Assembly (NCBI RefSeq): GCF_014641455.1
Contig: NZ_BMHT01000002.1
Location: 394,605-458,604 of the forward strand
Source: Hymenobacter cavernae
Lineage (GTDB): Bacteria; Bacteroidota; Bacteroidia; Cytophagales; Hymenobacteraceae
Length of the DNA stretch: 64,000 bases
Direction: 5' to 3'
Part shown: piece by piece, positions 34,219 through 42,399 of the stretch
Position numbering within the stretch: position 1 is the first letter of the stretch
Layout: each line of letters opens with the position of its first letter
Notes under the pieces: generated by a model
The model's database searches: none
Told to the model about the DNA's origin: nothing
What the model saw: the letters and a program-made list of their open reading frames with translations, nothing else
Translations under genes and position numbers: made by a program

Positions 34219-37200
34219 ATGCGTAAATTTTTTGTTGGCCTGATCATTTTCCTGGTCTTGTTGGTGGCGGCACTGGCTTTGGCGCCCGTGCTGTTCAAGG
34301 ATAAAATTACCGCGGCAGTTAACAAACAGATTGCCGAGCGTGTGAATGCCAAGGTGGAATACAACCCGGACAACATCGACGTGAGCTTGCTGCGCGATTT
34401 TCCCAATCTAGCTTTGAGCGTGAAGAAGTTGCGCATCATCGGCAAAGATTCTTTCGCCCGCGACACCCTGGCTTACCTGCCCGCTTTTCGCCTGGGCATG
34501 GATTTGATGAGCGTAGTAAGCGGCGACCAGATCAAGATCAAGTCGATTCAGCTGGATGAGCCGGATATCAGCATTAAGGTGCTGAAAAGCGGCCGCGCTA
34601 ACTGGGATATTTTCCTGTCCGACTCCACGATGGCGGAGCAAGGCAAAGACACGACGAAGAACAACATGAGCCTGGCTGTTAAGGGCTGGGAAATCACGAA
34701 CGGCAAGTTGCGGTACGAGGATCTGAGCATTCCGTTTGCGATGCGTGCCCTGAACGTGAACCATACCGGCTCCGGCGACTTCGAGCAGGATGTGTTCGAC
34801 ATGACCTCAAAAACCACCGCCGACAGCTTCACGATGAACTACGCCGGCGTGGATTACCTCTCCAAGACCAAGCTCGATGCGGATGTGACTATGTCGATGG
34901 ACCTAGCCAAGATGCTGTTCACTTTCAAGAACAACAACGTACGCCTTAATGACTTCCCGGCTAGCTTCACCGGCACCATTGCCATGCCGGGCAAAGCCAT
35001 GGACTTCGACTTGAAGTTTAAAGCGCTGGAAACCGACTTTAAAAACATCCTGAGCCTGGTGCCGGGCGTGTTCACGGAGAAGTTCAAGAACATCGAGACG
35101 AGCGGCAAGATGGCGTTTGATGGCTACTTCAAAGGCACGATGGATGATGTGCGCATGCCCGGCTACGGCGTGAACTTGCAGGTGAAGAACGGCATGTTCA
35201 AATACCCTGATCTGCCGGAAGCTGCCCGTAACATCAACGTGGATATGATGGTGGATAATCCTTCGGGCTTTACCAACAATGTGAAAGTCAATGTGAAACA
35301 GTTCCACCTGGACCTAGGTAAGAACCCGATTGACGGCAACGTCGCCGTGGATGGTTTGGAGCCGATGAACGTGAATGGCCGCGTAAAAGCCAACGTGGAC
35401 CTAGCCGAAATGATGAAGGTGTATCCGGTGCAGGACCTGCTCTTGCGCGGCTTGCTGTTCGTGGATGCTACAGCCAAGGGTACCTACTCGAAGACGCAAA
35501 TGCCGGTCGTGAATGCGGCCATGCGCCTGACCAACGGCTACGTGAAGAGCAAGCAGTTCCCGGCCCCGATTGAAAATCTGACGCTGAACGGCACCGTCGT
35601 AAACACGACCGGCCAGGTGAACGACACGCGTATCGACATTCCGCAGTTCCGGATGTTGCTGGATGGGGAGCCGCTGGAAGGCCGGGTGGCTGCCCAGAAC
35701 ATCGACAAGCCGGTATTCGACGCTGATGTGAAAGGTGTCGTTGATTTAACCAAAATCACCAAAATATTCCCACTGGAAGGTATGACGGTGACGGGACGTT
35801 TGAGCGGCAACGTAGCCGCCAAAGGCAAGATGGCTGATATCGAAGCGGGTCGTTACCAGAGCGTAGTAGCTTCAGGCACAGTGAATGCGCAAAACGTGAC
35901 CTACAAGAGTACCGATCTGCCGCAGGGCATGAAGGTGACCAAAGCCACGGCGACTTTCAACAACGACAAGATTGTGCTGCAAAACATGACCGGCTTTGTG
36001 GGCTCGTCGGACATTGCGGCGTCGGGCACCATCAGCAACTACATGGGCTACCTGTTCACGCCTGGCCAGCCGTTGCGCGGCAACCTGACGGTGAACAGCA
36101 ACCGCTTTAACGTGAACGAATGGATGGTGGATGAGGTGTCGGCTAAGCCGACAACGACGGCCACGGGCAAAGCGCCCGCCAAGGCGGAAGGCGTGTTGGA
36201 GATTCCGAAGTACTTCGACCTGACGCTGAACAGCAACGTGAACCAGGTGGTGTACGACAACCTGAACCTGAGCAACGTGAAAGGGGTGGTGACTGTGCGC
36301 GACCAAACCGCTACGATGAACAACCTGACCTTCAATACCCTAGGTGGTGCCTTTGCCACCAACGGCAGCTACAGCAGCAAAGATCTGGCGCACCCGAAGT
36401 TCAACTTTGGCCTCAACATCAAGGACCTGAACTTCCAGAACGCTTTCCAGGCGTTTAACTCCGTCAAGACACTGGTGCCGATGGCCGGCTTGGTGCAGGG
36501 TGTCTTCTCCACCAACTTCAATGTGAGCGGCGAGATGGGCCCGGATATGATGCCGAACTACAACACGCTCAACGGCAAAGGCTTGTTTGAAGTAGTGAAA
36601 GCCGCCGTGGGCAACTCTGAAGTGCTGAACAAAATCAGCAGCCTGACGCAGTTTCAGGAGCTGAAGAACTTTGCCGTAGCCAACAAGGACATATCGGCGG
36701 AAATCGTGAACGGCAACTTCATCGTGAAGCCGTTCGACCTCACCATAGGGCAGATCAAAATGACCGTGGGTGGTTCCAACTCGATAGCCGGGGCTTTGGC
36801 TTACGTAACGGCCCTGAACGTGCCCACTGGCAAGCTAGGTAACCAGCTCAACAGCAAGGTGTCGCAGCTCGCGGGTGTGTCGAACCTACAAGGCACAGAC
36901 CGCGTGACCCTAGGTCTGAACATCGGCGGTACGGTGACGAACCCGCAGGTGAAGCTTACGACCAGCAGCGTGAAAGATCAGGCGAAAACCTTGGTGAGCA
37001 ACGTGGTGCAGGCTAAAGTGGACGATGCCAAGCTGAAGCTGCAAGCCCGCGCCCAGGTAGCGCAGGATAGTATGCAGCGCGAGCTAGCCCGCAAGCAGCA
37101 GGAGTTGCAAGCCAAGGCTCAGGCAGAGGTGGAAAAGAAGCGCCTGGAGCTGCAAGCCAAAGCCAAGGATAAACTCAACGGCCTGCTCTTCGGCAAGCCC

Positions 37201-37260
37201 AAAACGAAAGCAGCCTCTACAAACACGACGCCCGCTGATAGTACGAAATCGGGACAATAG
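34219..37260 (+). CDS. AsmA-like envelope protein
   Basis: This 1013-residue protein is anchored by an N-terminal helix (VGLIIFLVLLVAALALAPVL, about 5-25), followed by AsmA-type repeats (DLRDFPNLALSVKKLRI and many KGxxxxP-like beta modules) through to about 900. An AsmA C-terminal domain is visible around 700-860. The tail (about 920-1000) is Lys/Arg/Gln/Ala rich and helical. The family bridges inner and outer membrane in lipid transport; here that is inference. It is divergent from the T9SS genes, with its own terminator. Confidence 0.88.
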   Translation: MRKFFVGLIIFLVLLVAALALAPVLFKDKITAAVNKQIAERVNAKVEYNPDNIDVSLLRDFPNLALSVKKLRIIGKDSFARDTLAYLPAFRLGMDLMSVVSGDQIKIKSIQLDEPDISIKVLKSGRANWDIFLSDSTMAEQGKDTTKNNMSLAVKGWEITNGKLRYEDLSIPFAMRALNVNHTGSGDFEQDVFDMTSKTTADSFTMNYAGVDYLSKTKLDADVTMSMDLAKMLFTFKNNNVRLNDFPASFTGTIAMPGKAMDFDLKFKALETDFKNILSLVPGVFTEKFKNIETSGKMAFDGYFKGTMDDVRMPGYGVNLQVKNGMFKYPDLPEAARNINVDMMVDNPSGFTNNVKVNVKQFHLDLGKNPIDGNVAVDGLEPMNVNGRVKANVDLAEMMKVYPVQDLLLRGLLFVDATAKGTYSKTQMPVVNAAMRLTNGYVKSKQFPAPIENLTLNGTVVNTTGQVNDTRIDIPQFRMLLDGEPLEGRVAAQNIDKPVFDADVKGVVDLTKITKIFPLEGMTVTGRLSGNVAAKGKMADIEAGRYQSVVASGTVNAQNVTYKSTDLPQGMKVTKATATFNNDKIVLQNMTGFVGSSDIAASGTISNYMGYLFTPGQPLRGNLTVNSNRFNVNEWMVDEVSAKPTTTATGKAPAKAEGVLEIPKYFDLTLNSNVNQVVYDNLNLSNVKGVVTVRDQTATMNNLTFNTLGGAFATNGSYSSKDLAHPKFNFGLNIKDLNFQNAFQAFNSVKTLVPMAGLVQGVFSTNFNVSGEMGPDMMPNYNTLNGKGLFEVVKAAVGNSEVLNKISSLTQFQELKNFAVANKDISAEIVNGNFIVKPFDLTIGQIKMTVGGSNSIAGALAYVTALNVPTGKLGNQLNSKVSQLAGVSNLQGTDRVTLGLNIGGTVTNPQVKLTTSSVKDQAKTLVSNVVQAKVDDAKLKLQARAQVAQDSMQRELARKQQELQAKAQAEVEKKRLELQAKAKDKLNGLLFGKPKTKAASTNTTPADSTKSGQ

Positions 37261-37282
37261 GAATCATAATTGCTAACAAGAG

Positions 37283-37318
37283 CGCGGACCTAGCTACTGA
37301 AAGCTAGGTCCGCGTTTT
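37283..37318 (+). terminator. Intrinsic terminator after the AsmA-like gene
   Basis: CGCGGACCTAGCT and its complement form a perfect 13-bp stem with a 6-nt loop, followed by TTTT. The stem contains CCTAGC. Confidence 0.9.
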
Positions 37319-37345
37319 CATTATATTCTATACCTCTCCCACTTC

Positions 37346-38173
37346 ATGAAATCAATGCGCTTACTTCTGCCCTGCCTGACCGCCGCTATAGCCACCTTGG
37401 CAGGTTGCGGTAAAGACAACGACTCGGCCTCGAACATGGCCAAAATGGAAGTTCGCCTCACCGACGCGCCCGGCGACTACAAAGCCGTGACCTTGGACGT
37501 GCAGCAAGTGGAAATCAACGTGAAAGGCGATGCCGTAGACCCGCAAGGCTGGCAGACGCTCACCTTGCTGAAGCCCGGCGCCTACGATGTAATGTCGTAC
37601 ACCAACGGCAACTCGGCCCTGCTCACCAGCGCCGACTTCCCGGCGGGCCGCATTTCTCAGATCCGGCTGATCCTAGGTCCTAACAACTCTGTGACGACCA
37701 AAGACGGACAAATCTATGACCTCAAGACGCCCAGCGGCCAGACCGCCGGCGTGAAGCTGAAAGTAGATGCCGACCTCACGAAAAACGTAACGTATGCGCT
37801 GGTGCTCGACTTCGACGTGGCAAAGTCTATTGTGGAGCGCGGCAACTGGAAGCCCGGCAACGACAAAAAGGAGCGTTTCCTGCTTAAGCCAGTTATTCGC
37901 ACCGTGGCCAACGCTGTGGCGGGTGGTATCAAAGGGACGGTAACCCCTGCGGAGGCTAGGCCGACGATCTTGGCTATTCGTACTTCCGTGGCACCCAACG
38001 ACACGGTGAGCACCACTTCCGATGCTGCGGGTGGTTTCCTGATGAGTGGCTTGCCCGCTGGTGCTTACCGCGTTGAGTTCAAGACGATAGCACCCTACAA
38101 GAACGCAGTAGCTACGCCGATTACTGTAGCTAATGATCAGATTTCGGATATGGGCAAGGTGAATCTGAACTAG
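37346..38173 (+). CDS. DUF4382 lipoprotein
   Basis: This lipoprotein of 275 residues has a signal with lipobox ATLAGC (Cys about 21). A DUF4382 domain follows (KMEVRLTDAPGDYKAVTLDVQQVEINV, in part; about 33-180), then a carboxypeptidase-regulatory-like beta domain (GGIKGTVTPAEARP and GGFLMSGLPAGAYRVEF; about 190-275). The family is common in Bacteroidota and of unknown role; it may bind peptides or carbohydrate at the envelope. It is downstream of the AsmA-like gene, separated by a terminator. Confidence 0.9.
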   Translation: MKSMRLLLPCLTAAIATLAGCGKDNDSASNMAKMEVRLTDAPGDYKAVTLDVQQVEINVKGDAVDPQGWQTLTLLKPGAYDVMSYTNGNSALLTSADFPAGRISQIRLILGPNNSVTTKDGQIYDLKTPSGQTAGVKLKVDADLTKNVTYALVLDFDVAKSIVERGNWKPGNDKKERFLLKPVIRTVANAVAGGIKGTVTPAEARPTILAIRTSVAPNDTVSTTSDAAGGFLMSGLPAGAYRVEFKTIAPYKNAVATPITVANDQISDMGKVNLN

Positions 38174-38183
38174 AGTAGAAGCA

Positions 38184-38231
38184 GGTCATAAAAAAGCCCA
38201 GCCAGAATTCTGGTTGGGCTTTTTTATGACC
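38184..38231. terminator. Bidirectional intrinsic terminator
   Basis: GGTCATAAAAAAGCCCAGCC and its complement surround a short loop with A-tract and T-tract on the two flanks. It lies between convergent genes. Confidence 0.92.
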
Positions 38232-38238
38232 TCAGAAC

Positions 38239-38856
38239 CTAGCTTAGGGCTTGAACCAGCTGCAACAGCTCCTGTTGCGTCGATTGGGTTTTGTCTTTGG
38301 CGTACCAGCCATGCACTTGCGTCACGAACTCGTCGTGCGACAGGCCTTCGGCTTTCAGCCGCATGAACATCTCCTGCGCGGCCGCCGGGCGCGGCCCCCA
38401 GTTGGTGACTTCCGTAAGCGCATCAGCGTTCAACACGACGAGCTTTGGGATGGAGCGGCCGCCGTTGGTGAGGTAACGGTCCATCAGACCTAGGTTCTCG
38501 TCGCGGAGCAGGTAGCGCGTTTCGATCTTGCCGCCCGAGGCTTGCGCCACGGCTTCCAGTACGGGCACAATCTGGGCGGCATCGCCGCACCAGCCTTCCG
38601 TAATGACGGCCCACACGTAGCGGTTTTGCAGGCTGGCTACGGCTTCGCGCAGCTCGGGCAGAAGCTGCACCGTTTTGTCGATGCGGCTCATGCGCTGCAC
38701 GTTCAGGCGCGTGTATTTGGTAAGCTCCTCCGACTGGGTGGGGCCGGTGGTGCGGTCTTGTTCGAGCGCTTCATCAATGAGTTGACGGTAAGCGGCATAT
38801 GAATAACCGGTGGCTAGTTGCTCAGCGGTCAGGACGGGCGCGGTTGTAGTTGGCAT
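38239..38856 (-). CDS. Thioredoxin-family protein with a single active-site Cys
   Basis: This 205-residue protein has a thioredoxin-like fold region at about 90-180 (YVWAVITEGWCGDAAQIVPV, then SIPKLVVLNADAL with a cis-Pro). The usual CxxC is WCGDA, so the second cysteine is absent. Such proteins are frequent in Bacteroidota and probably bind thiols or act in a monothiol manner. An N-terminal helical part (about 1-80) precedes it. It shares a terminator with the upstream plus-strand gene. Confidence 0.87.
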   Translation of the reverse strand: MPTTTAPVLTAEQLATGYSYAAYRQLIDEALEQDRTTGPTQSEELTKYTRLNVQRMSRIDKTVQLLPELREAVASLQNRYVWAVITEGWCGDAAQIVPVLEAVAQASGGKIETRYLLRDENLGLMDRYLTNGGRSIPKLVVLNADALTEVTNWGPRPAAAQEMFMRLKAEGLSHDEFVTQVHGWYAKDKTQSTQQELLQLVQALS

Positions 38857-38884
38857 AGATAAACGTTAGAAACAGAGCTATAAC

Positions 38885-38922
38885 AAAAAAAAGCCTTCTT
38901 GGATCGTACCAGGAAGGCTTTT
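38885..38922 (-). terminator. Intrinsic terminator of the DinB gene
   Basis: On the minus strand AAGCCTTCCTGG pairs with CCAAGAAGGCTT, followed by T8. It lies between the DinB stop at 38946 and the next gene start at 38856. Confidence 0.9.
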
Positions 38923-38945
38923 CTGCTGAAAAATATTCAGTAGAC

Positions 38946-39446
38946 CTACAGGCTCATGTGGTCTTTGCCCTGCGCATCCATTTCGCGGCAGTAGGTGATA
39001 AAGTCGGTATTGATGGGCGTTAGGCCCGCTTCGCGCATTTTTATGGCTACCTGACCACGGTGATAGTTGGCGTGTACGGGCATGTGGGTGAAGATGTCGG
39101 ACACCACGCTCGTGAAAGCATCGCCGGCGGAGTTGGTGTACGAAATGGTGCGGTTCAGCTCCGCTTCATCAGCGGCGCGCACGATGCCGACCCACTTTGC
39201 CGACGTTTGCTCGTGCATGCGGTGCAACTCTTCCAGCGGGTGCTCCTGCCACACTTTCACGGGGCTGGGTGTGTTGGTGAGGCGGCCAACCCAGATGAAC
39301 TGGGCATTGAGAACGTGGCTGAACAGGCGCAGAATGGGTGCCGGAATTGGCTGCCCCGTTTCGGCTACGGTTTTGTCCAGATGACGCAGCAGCGTCTCAT
39401 TAGCCCATACGTTGTAAATGGCGAGCTTCTCGTTGGTGTTAACCAT
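38946..39446 (-). CDS. DinB-family protein
   Basis: This 166-residue four-helix-bundle protein of the DinB/YfiT type begins IYNVWANETLLRHLDKT. Histidine ligands are predicted in LRLFSHVLNAQFIWVGR and MPVHANYHRGQVAIKMREAG, giving the three-His metal site pattern. Possible functions include thiol-dependent transfer (bacillithiol-type) or unknown metal-dependent hydrolysis. The start at 39446 is chosen because the upstream extension to 39506 is coded by the neighbouring repeat. Its start codon is directly bordered by the GGTGAAATGG repeat. Confidence 0.88.
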   Translation of the reverse strand: MVNTNEKLAIYNVWANETLLRHLDKTVAETGQPIPAPILRLFSHVLNAQFIWVGRLTNTPSPVKVWQEHPLEELHRMHEQTSAKWVGIVRAADEAELNRTISYTNSAGDAFTSVVSDIFTHMPVHANYHRGQVAIKMREAGLTPINTDFITYCREMDAQGKDHMSL

Positions 39447-39448
39447 GA

Positions 39449-39549
39449 GGTGAAATGGTGAGGTAGTGAAATAGTGAATTTGCTGTTCTGGCTGCGCAAT
39501 TTGCACAAGTAGAACGTCAAATCACTATTTCACCATCTCACCATTTCAC
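39449..39549. repeat. Inverted repeat with iterated GGTGAAATGGTGAG arms, copy 1
   Basis: The arms 39449-39477 and 39522-39549 are reverse complements with two mismatches. Each is an imperfect iteration of GTGAAATG or GTGAGG units. It lies between the start of the DinB gene and the stop of the next gene; a related element is at 44399-44490. Confidence 0.9.
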
Positions 39550-39551
39550 TA

Positions 39552-40022
39552 TTACCTAGGATCTTGCCAGACCAGCATTTCATTGGTGCGTTCTTTTGTG
39601 AAATCGGGGCAGTTGCCGTCGCCTTTACCGGTCAGGCCGCCATCGGGGTGGCACAGCAAGCGGCCGCGACTATCGTAAAGGTTAGTAAACTGGTCGCAGC
39701 ACGGACCGGTCTCATAATACACGACTTGGTTGCGGTAGCGGTAGCGAAAAATCTGCGTCGGCGGATTCGATTTTTCCTCGGCTTGCAGCTTCTGGATTTT
39801 GGCTTGCAGCCACGGCGGGCGCGCCGTTGTATCGAACGTAGCCACTGCCGCATCGGGCACCGGAATATTGGTAGCGGTGCTGGTTGGGGCCGGCGTCAGA
39901 CTTGAGGAAGGATTCGTCGTGCCGGTATTTGGTGGGTCGTTGGGGGTTTGCACGGCTAACTTATGCTGACAGGCTGTGGTGAGCAGCAAGGCCGCAGCGG
40001 CAACGAATGTAGAAAGCTTCAT
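39552..40022 (-). CDS. Small lipoprotein, probable DUF6970 type
   Basis: This 156-residue lipoprotein has a lipobox (LLLTTACQHK, with Cys about 18) and a Thr/Pro/Ser-rich linker. The C-terminal domain carries FRYRYRNQVVYYETGPCCDQFTNLYD and GRLLCHPDGGLTGKGDGNCPDF (both given in part). Four cysteines and the GKGDGNCPDF end resemble Hymenobacter proteins I associate with DUF6970; this naming is from memory. Function is unknown. It is monocistronic. Confidence 0.75.
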   Translation of the reverse strand: MKLSTFVAAAALLLTTACQHKLAVQTPNDPPNTGTTNPSSSLTPAPTSTATNIPVPDAAVATFDTTARPPWLQAKIQKLQAEEKSNPPTQIFRYRYRNQVVYYETGPCCDQFTNLYDSRGRLLCHPDGGLTGKGDGNCPDFTKERTNEMLVWQDPR

Positions 40023-40161
40023 TTTGCGAGATTTGGAGTAGAACGAAGGATGTAGAACTCAGCGTGTAGAACGTGCAGACAAGTTGCTTTGCAGCTTATC
40101 TGCTAGGTTCAATACCCTAGGTTGTCCATTCTCTCTATCTAACGAATCAACTCAGCAATAG

Positions 40162-40563
40162 TTAGTGAACCAACGCCAGCACGCGCGGCCCAAAAATAAA
40201 CAGTCCTACTACCAACGCCGCAACAGCGGCTACCAGTACAGCACCCGCCGCTACATCCTTGGCTTTGCCCGCCAGCGGGTGGTACTCCGGCGACACCAGA
40301 TCAGTTAGCGCTTCAATGGCCGTATTCACCAGCTCCGCCGTCCAGACGGTACCGACGGCTACGGCCACCAGCATCCATTCGGTAGCGGTAAGCTCGAAGT
40401 AAAAACCTAGGCCAACCACAATAACGGTAGCCGCGGCGTGAAACTGCAAGTGCAGCTCCGAGCGCAACGCCAGCCAGATACCCCGAAAGGCGTGCCCGAA
40501 GCTAGCCGCGCGGCGCCGCAGCAGACTGCGTTTGTCGGGGTTCGGCTTAGCCACGGGCGTCAT
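40162..40563 (-). CDS. Diacylglycerol kinase-family membrane protein (DgkA-like)
   Basis: This 133-residue inner-membrane protein has three hydrophobic helices and the family blocks GHAFRGIWLALRSELHLQFH, TAELVNTAIEALTDLVSPEYHPLAG (in part) and KDVAAGAVLVAA. The Glu of the ELVNTAIE block is the catalytic site in DgkA. In many bacteria this phosphorylates undecaprenol or diacylglycerol. It overlaps the next gene by 17 nt, so the two are co-translated. Confidence 0.92.
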   Translation of the reverse strand: MTPVAKPNPDKRSLLRRRAASFGHAFRGIWLALRSELHLQFHAAATVIVVGLGFYFELTATEWMLVAVAVGTVWTAELVNTAIEALTDLVSPEYHPLAGKAKDVAAGAVLVAAVAALVVGLFIFGPRVLALVH

Positions 40564-41143
40564 ATTCGCGGAACACGGTTTGGCGCAACTCGTCCCACTC
40601 AGGCTTTAAGATGCTGAAATACACCGAGTCGCGACGTACACCGCCCTGCGTGATGAGGTGGCTGCGCAACGTGCCTTCCTCCGTAGCACCCATGCGCCGC
40701 ATGGCCTCCTGCGATTTAGTATTGCGGGCATCTGTCTTCAGCTCAACCCGTTCGCAACCTAGCTCTCCGAAGGCGTATTTCAGCAGCAAGTGCTTGGCAG
40801 CCCGGTTGATACCCGTGCGCTGAAACTCCCTGCCCAGCCACGTCCAGCCAATTTCGAGGCGTCGGTCGTTCATGGCGAAGCTACAATAGCTGGTGGTGCC
40901 CGCAAGGCGCCCCGTTTTCCGGTCGATGATAGCAAACGGGTAGCGTGCGCCAGCATTGCGGGCAGCTATGGCATCAGCCAGGTAAGCCGCCAGATCGACG
41001 CTGTTTCTGGGCGCCGGCGTTATCATCCATTGCCAGATTTCAGCGTCGAAAGCAATGGCTTTCAGCGCGTCAAAATCCGAAGCTTCCAGTGGCCGAAGCC
41101 GGACGCGGGAATTTTCGAGCGTGATACAGCGGGAACAGTCCAT
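40547..41143 (-). CDS. GNAT N-acetyltransferase (RimJ/RimL type)
   Basis: This 198-residue GNAT-fold protein has VRLRPLEASDFDALKAIA at the start, IIDRKTGRLAGTTSYC and the acetyl-CoA loop WLGREFQRTGINRAAKHLLL, then KTDARNTKSQEAMRRMGA. This is the RimJ/RimL family. The substrate is unknown. A -7 box (41164-41171) is 21 nt upstream. The 17-nt overlap with the DgkA-like gene indicates a two-gene operon. Confidence 0.92.
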   Translation of the reverse strand: MDCSRCITLENSRVRLRPLEASDFDALKAIAFDAEIWQWMITPAPRNSVDLAAYLADAIAARNAGARYPFAIIDRKTGRLAGTTSYCSFAMNDRRLEIGWTWLGREFQRTGINRAAKHLLLKYAFGELGCERVELKTDARNTKSQEAMRRMGATEEGTLRSHLITQGGVRRDSVYFSILKPEWDELRQTVFREYDARG

Positions 41144-41163
41144 AGAGGGGTGGATTTGGGCCG

Positions 41164-41171
41164 CAAAGATA
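41164..41171 (-). promoter_or_regulatory. -7 box for the GNAT/DgkA operon
   Basis: The minus strand reads TATCTTTG, a full TAnnTTTG match 21 nt before the start codon at 41143. A clear -33 TTG was not found. Confidence 0.5.
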
Positions 41172-41207
41172 GAGTTCCGGAAAATGAAAAGGCACCTTTG
41201 GTTTTCC

Positions 41208-41238
41208 TGTCATTCCGAGCTAAGCGAGGAATGACAGA
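41208..41238. repeat. Short inverted repeat, GTCATTCCGAGC family
   Basis: TGTCATTCC and GGAATGACA surround an 11-bp centre. A lone related arm lies at about 30624-30650 before comF. Confidence 0.7.
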
Positions 41239-41243
41239 GAAGC

Positions 41244-42314
41244 TCACACCTCATATCCCAACCCGCGCAACAACGTCTCAAAATCAGCTGCCGACAAATG
41301 TCCGCCGCTCGCTTGCGGGTGGCCGTGGGCAAAATTGCTGGGCGGCACGGCGACAGTGCGCGCAAAGGCAGCCCGTAGCAGCTCCGGAATATGCAGGTCG
41401 CGGTTGGCCGTGCGGCCGGCTACAGCTATGTTGCCATCCGGTAAATACCCTAGGTTGGCGCACAGCACCACCCGATCCGGCAGGCGCTGAATCCATTGCT
41501 GAGCAATAAGCGGGTGAATCTGGCAGGGTGAATCCAAGGTAATGAGGGCTACCGGCGCCGCATCAGGGCTAGCTTTGGGAAAGCGCGGCGGCAGACGGCG
41601 GGCGGCTTGCAGAGCGGCACTTACCTCGGCGCGGTATTCGGCCAGCACGGTATCCTGCGCTAATGGACGCGGGTTATCATCTAGCATTAAATGGCTTAGC
41701 GGTCGAGCTAGGTCGAACTCACCGGCGCGGCGGGCGGCGTTGCACAACGCTACGGCTTCTTTGAGCCACTTGGCGGTGTATTGCTTTTTGGTTTCGGCTA
41801 GCAGCGGCCACGGTGCGGCGTCACCTAGGTCGGAGATGATGCCGATGGCCGCTACCCATTGTAAATCATTGATTTCTGCTTCCGTAGCAACTAGCTCGTA
41901 GGCCAGCCATGCCGAGCACGGCACTGGGTCGAGGCCATAGCCGGTCAGCACCGTACTGCCGGTGGGCGGGTAGCCTTCGGGAATGTGGTGGTCGACGTAG
42001 AGCACCGGCACGCCGTCGGCTTCCAGGGTGCCGTTGGCATGGACACCTAGGTCCGTGACGATCAAAGCATCGGGCTTTAGCGCCAGCAGCTTTTCGCGGA
42101 TGGAAGGCGTCAAAAAAGCATTTTCGCCTTTGCCCGATGGCAGTACTTCCACTTGCCAGCTAGATTGTAGGCGTTGCAGACCGCGGCCAAATAGGGCACC
42201 CGCTGCCAGTCCATCCGCATCGAAGTGGCAGAACACAACCACGCGGCCGCTAGGCGGAATCTTATCCAGAAAGGCGCGGAACGGCGCCACAAACTGAGGG
42301 AAAGCAGCAGGCAT
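41244..42314 (-). CDS. DHH-family phosphoesterase
   Basis: This 356-residue protein has an N-terminal DHH domain (VVVFCHFDADGLAAGALFG in part, about 23-41; VTDLGV near 88; VLYVDHHIPEG near 106) and a C-terminal DHHA1-like part ending SGGHLSAADFETLLRGLGYEV. The DHH motif and the two-metal aspartates are intact, so phosphodiesterase activity (RecJ-like, nano-RNase or cyclic dinucleotide) is expected; the substrate is not set. The start is doubtful: 42314 gives a conventional N-terminus but directly follows a terminator T-tract, whereas 42392 lies 8 nt after the fumC stop. Confidence 0.88.
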   Translation of the reverse strand: MPAAFPQFVAPFRAFLDKIPPSGRVVVFCHFDADGLAAGALFGRGLQRLQSSWQVEVLPSGKGENAFLTPSIREKLLALKPDALIVTDLGVHANGTLEADGVPVLYVDHHIPEGYPPTGSTVLTGYGLDPVPCSAWLAYELVATEAEINDLQWVAAIGIISDLGDAAPWPLLAETKKQYTAKWLKEAVALCNAARRAGEFDLARPLSHLMLDDNPRPLAQDTVLAEYRAEVSAALQAARRLPPRFPKASPDAAPVALITLDSPCQIHPLIAQQWIQRLPDRVVLCANLGYLPDGNIAVAGRTANRDLHIPELLRAAFARTVAVPPSNFAHGHPQASGGHLSAADFETLLRGLGYEV

Positions 42315-42352
42315 AAAAAACGGACTGCCAGCATGGTAGCCAGCAGCCCGTT
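42315..42352 (-). terminator. Intrinsic terminator between fumC and the DHH gene
   Basis: On the minus strand ACGGGCTGCTGGC pairs with GCTGGCAGTCCGT (three G-U pairs), followed by TTTTTT and then directly ATG of the DHH gene. It ends fumC, or lies inside the extended DHH reading frame. Confidence 0.7.
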
Positions 42353-42399
42353 GTTCGTAAAGCACAGCGCTAAGGTTTAGCGCCTGTAGCATTAAGCGT

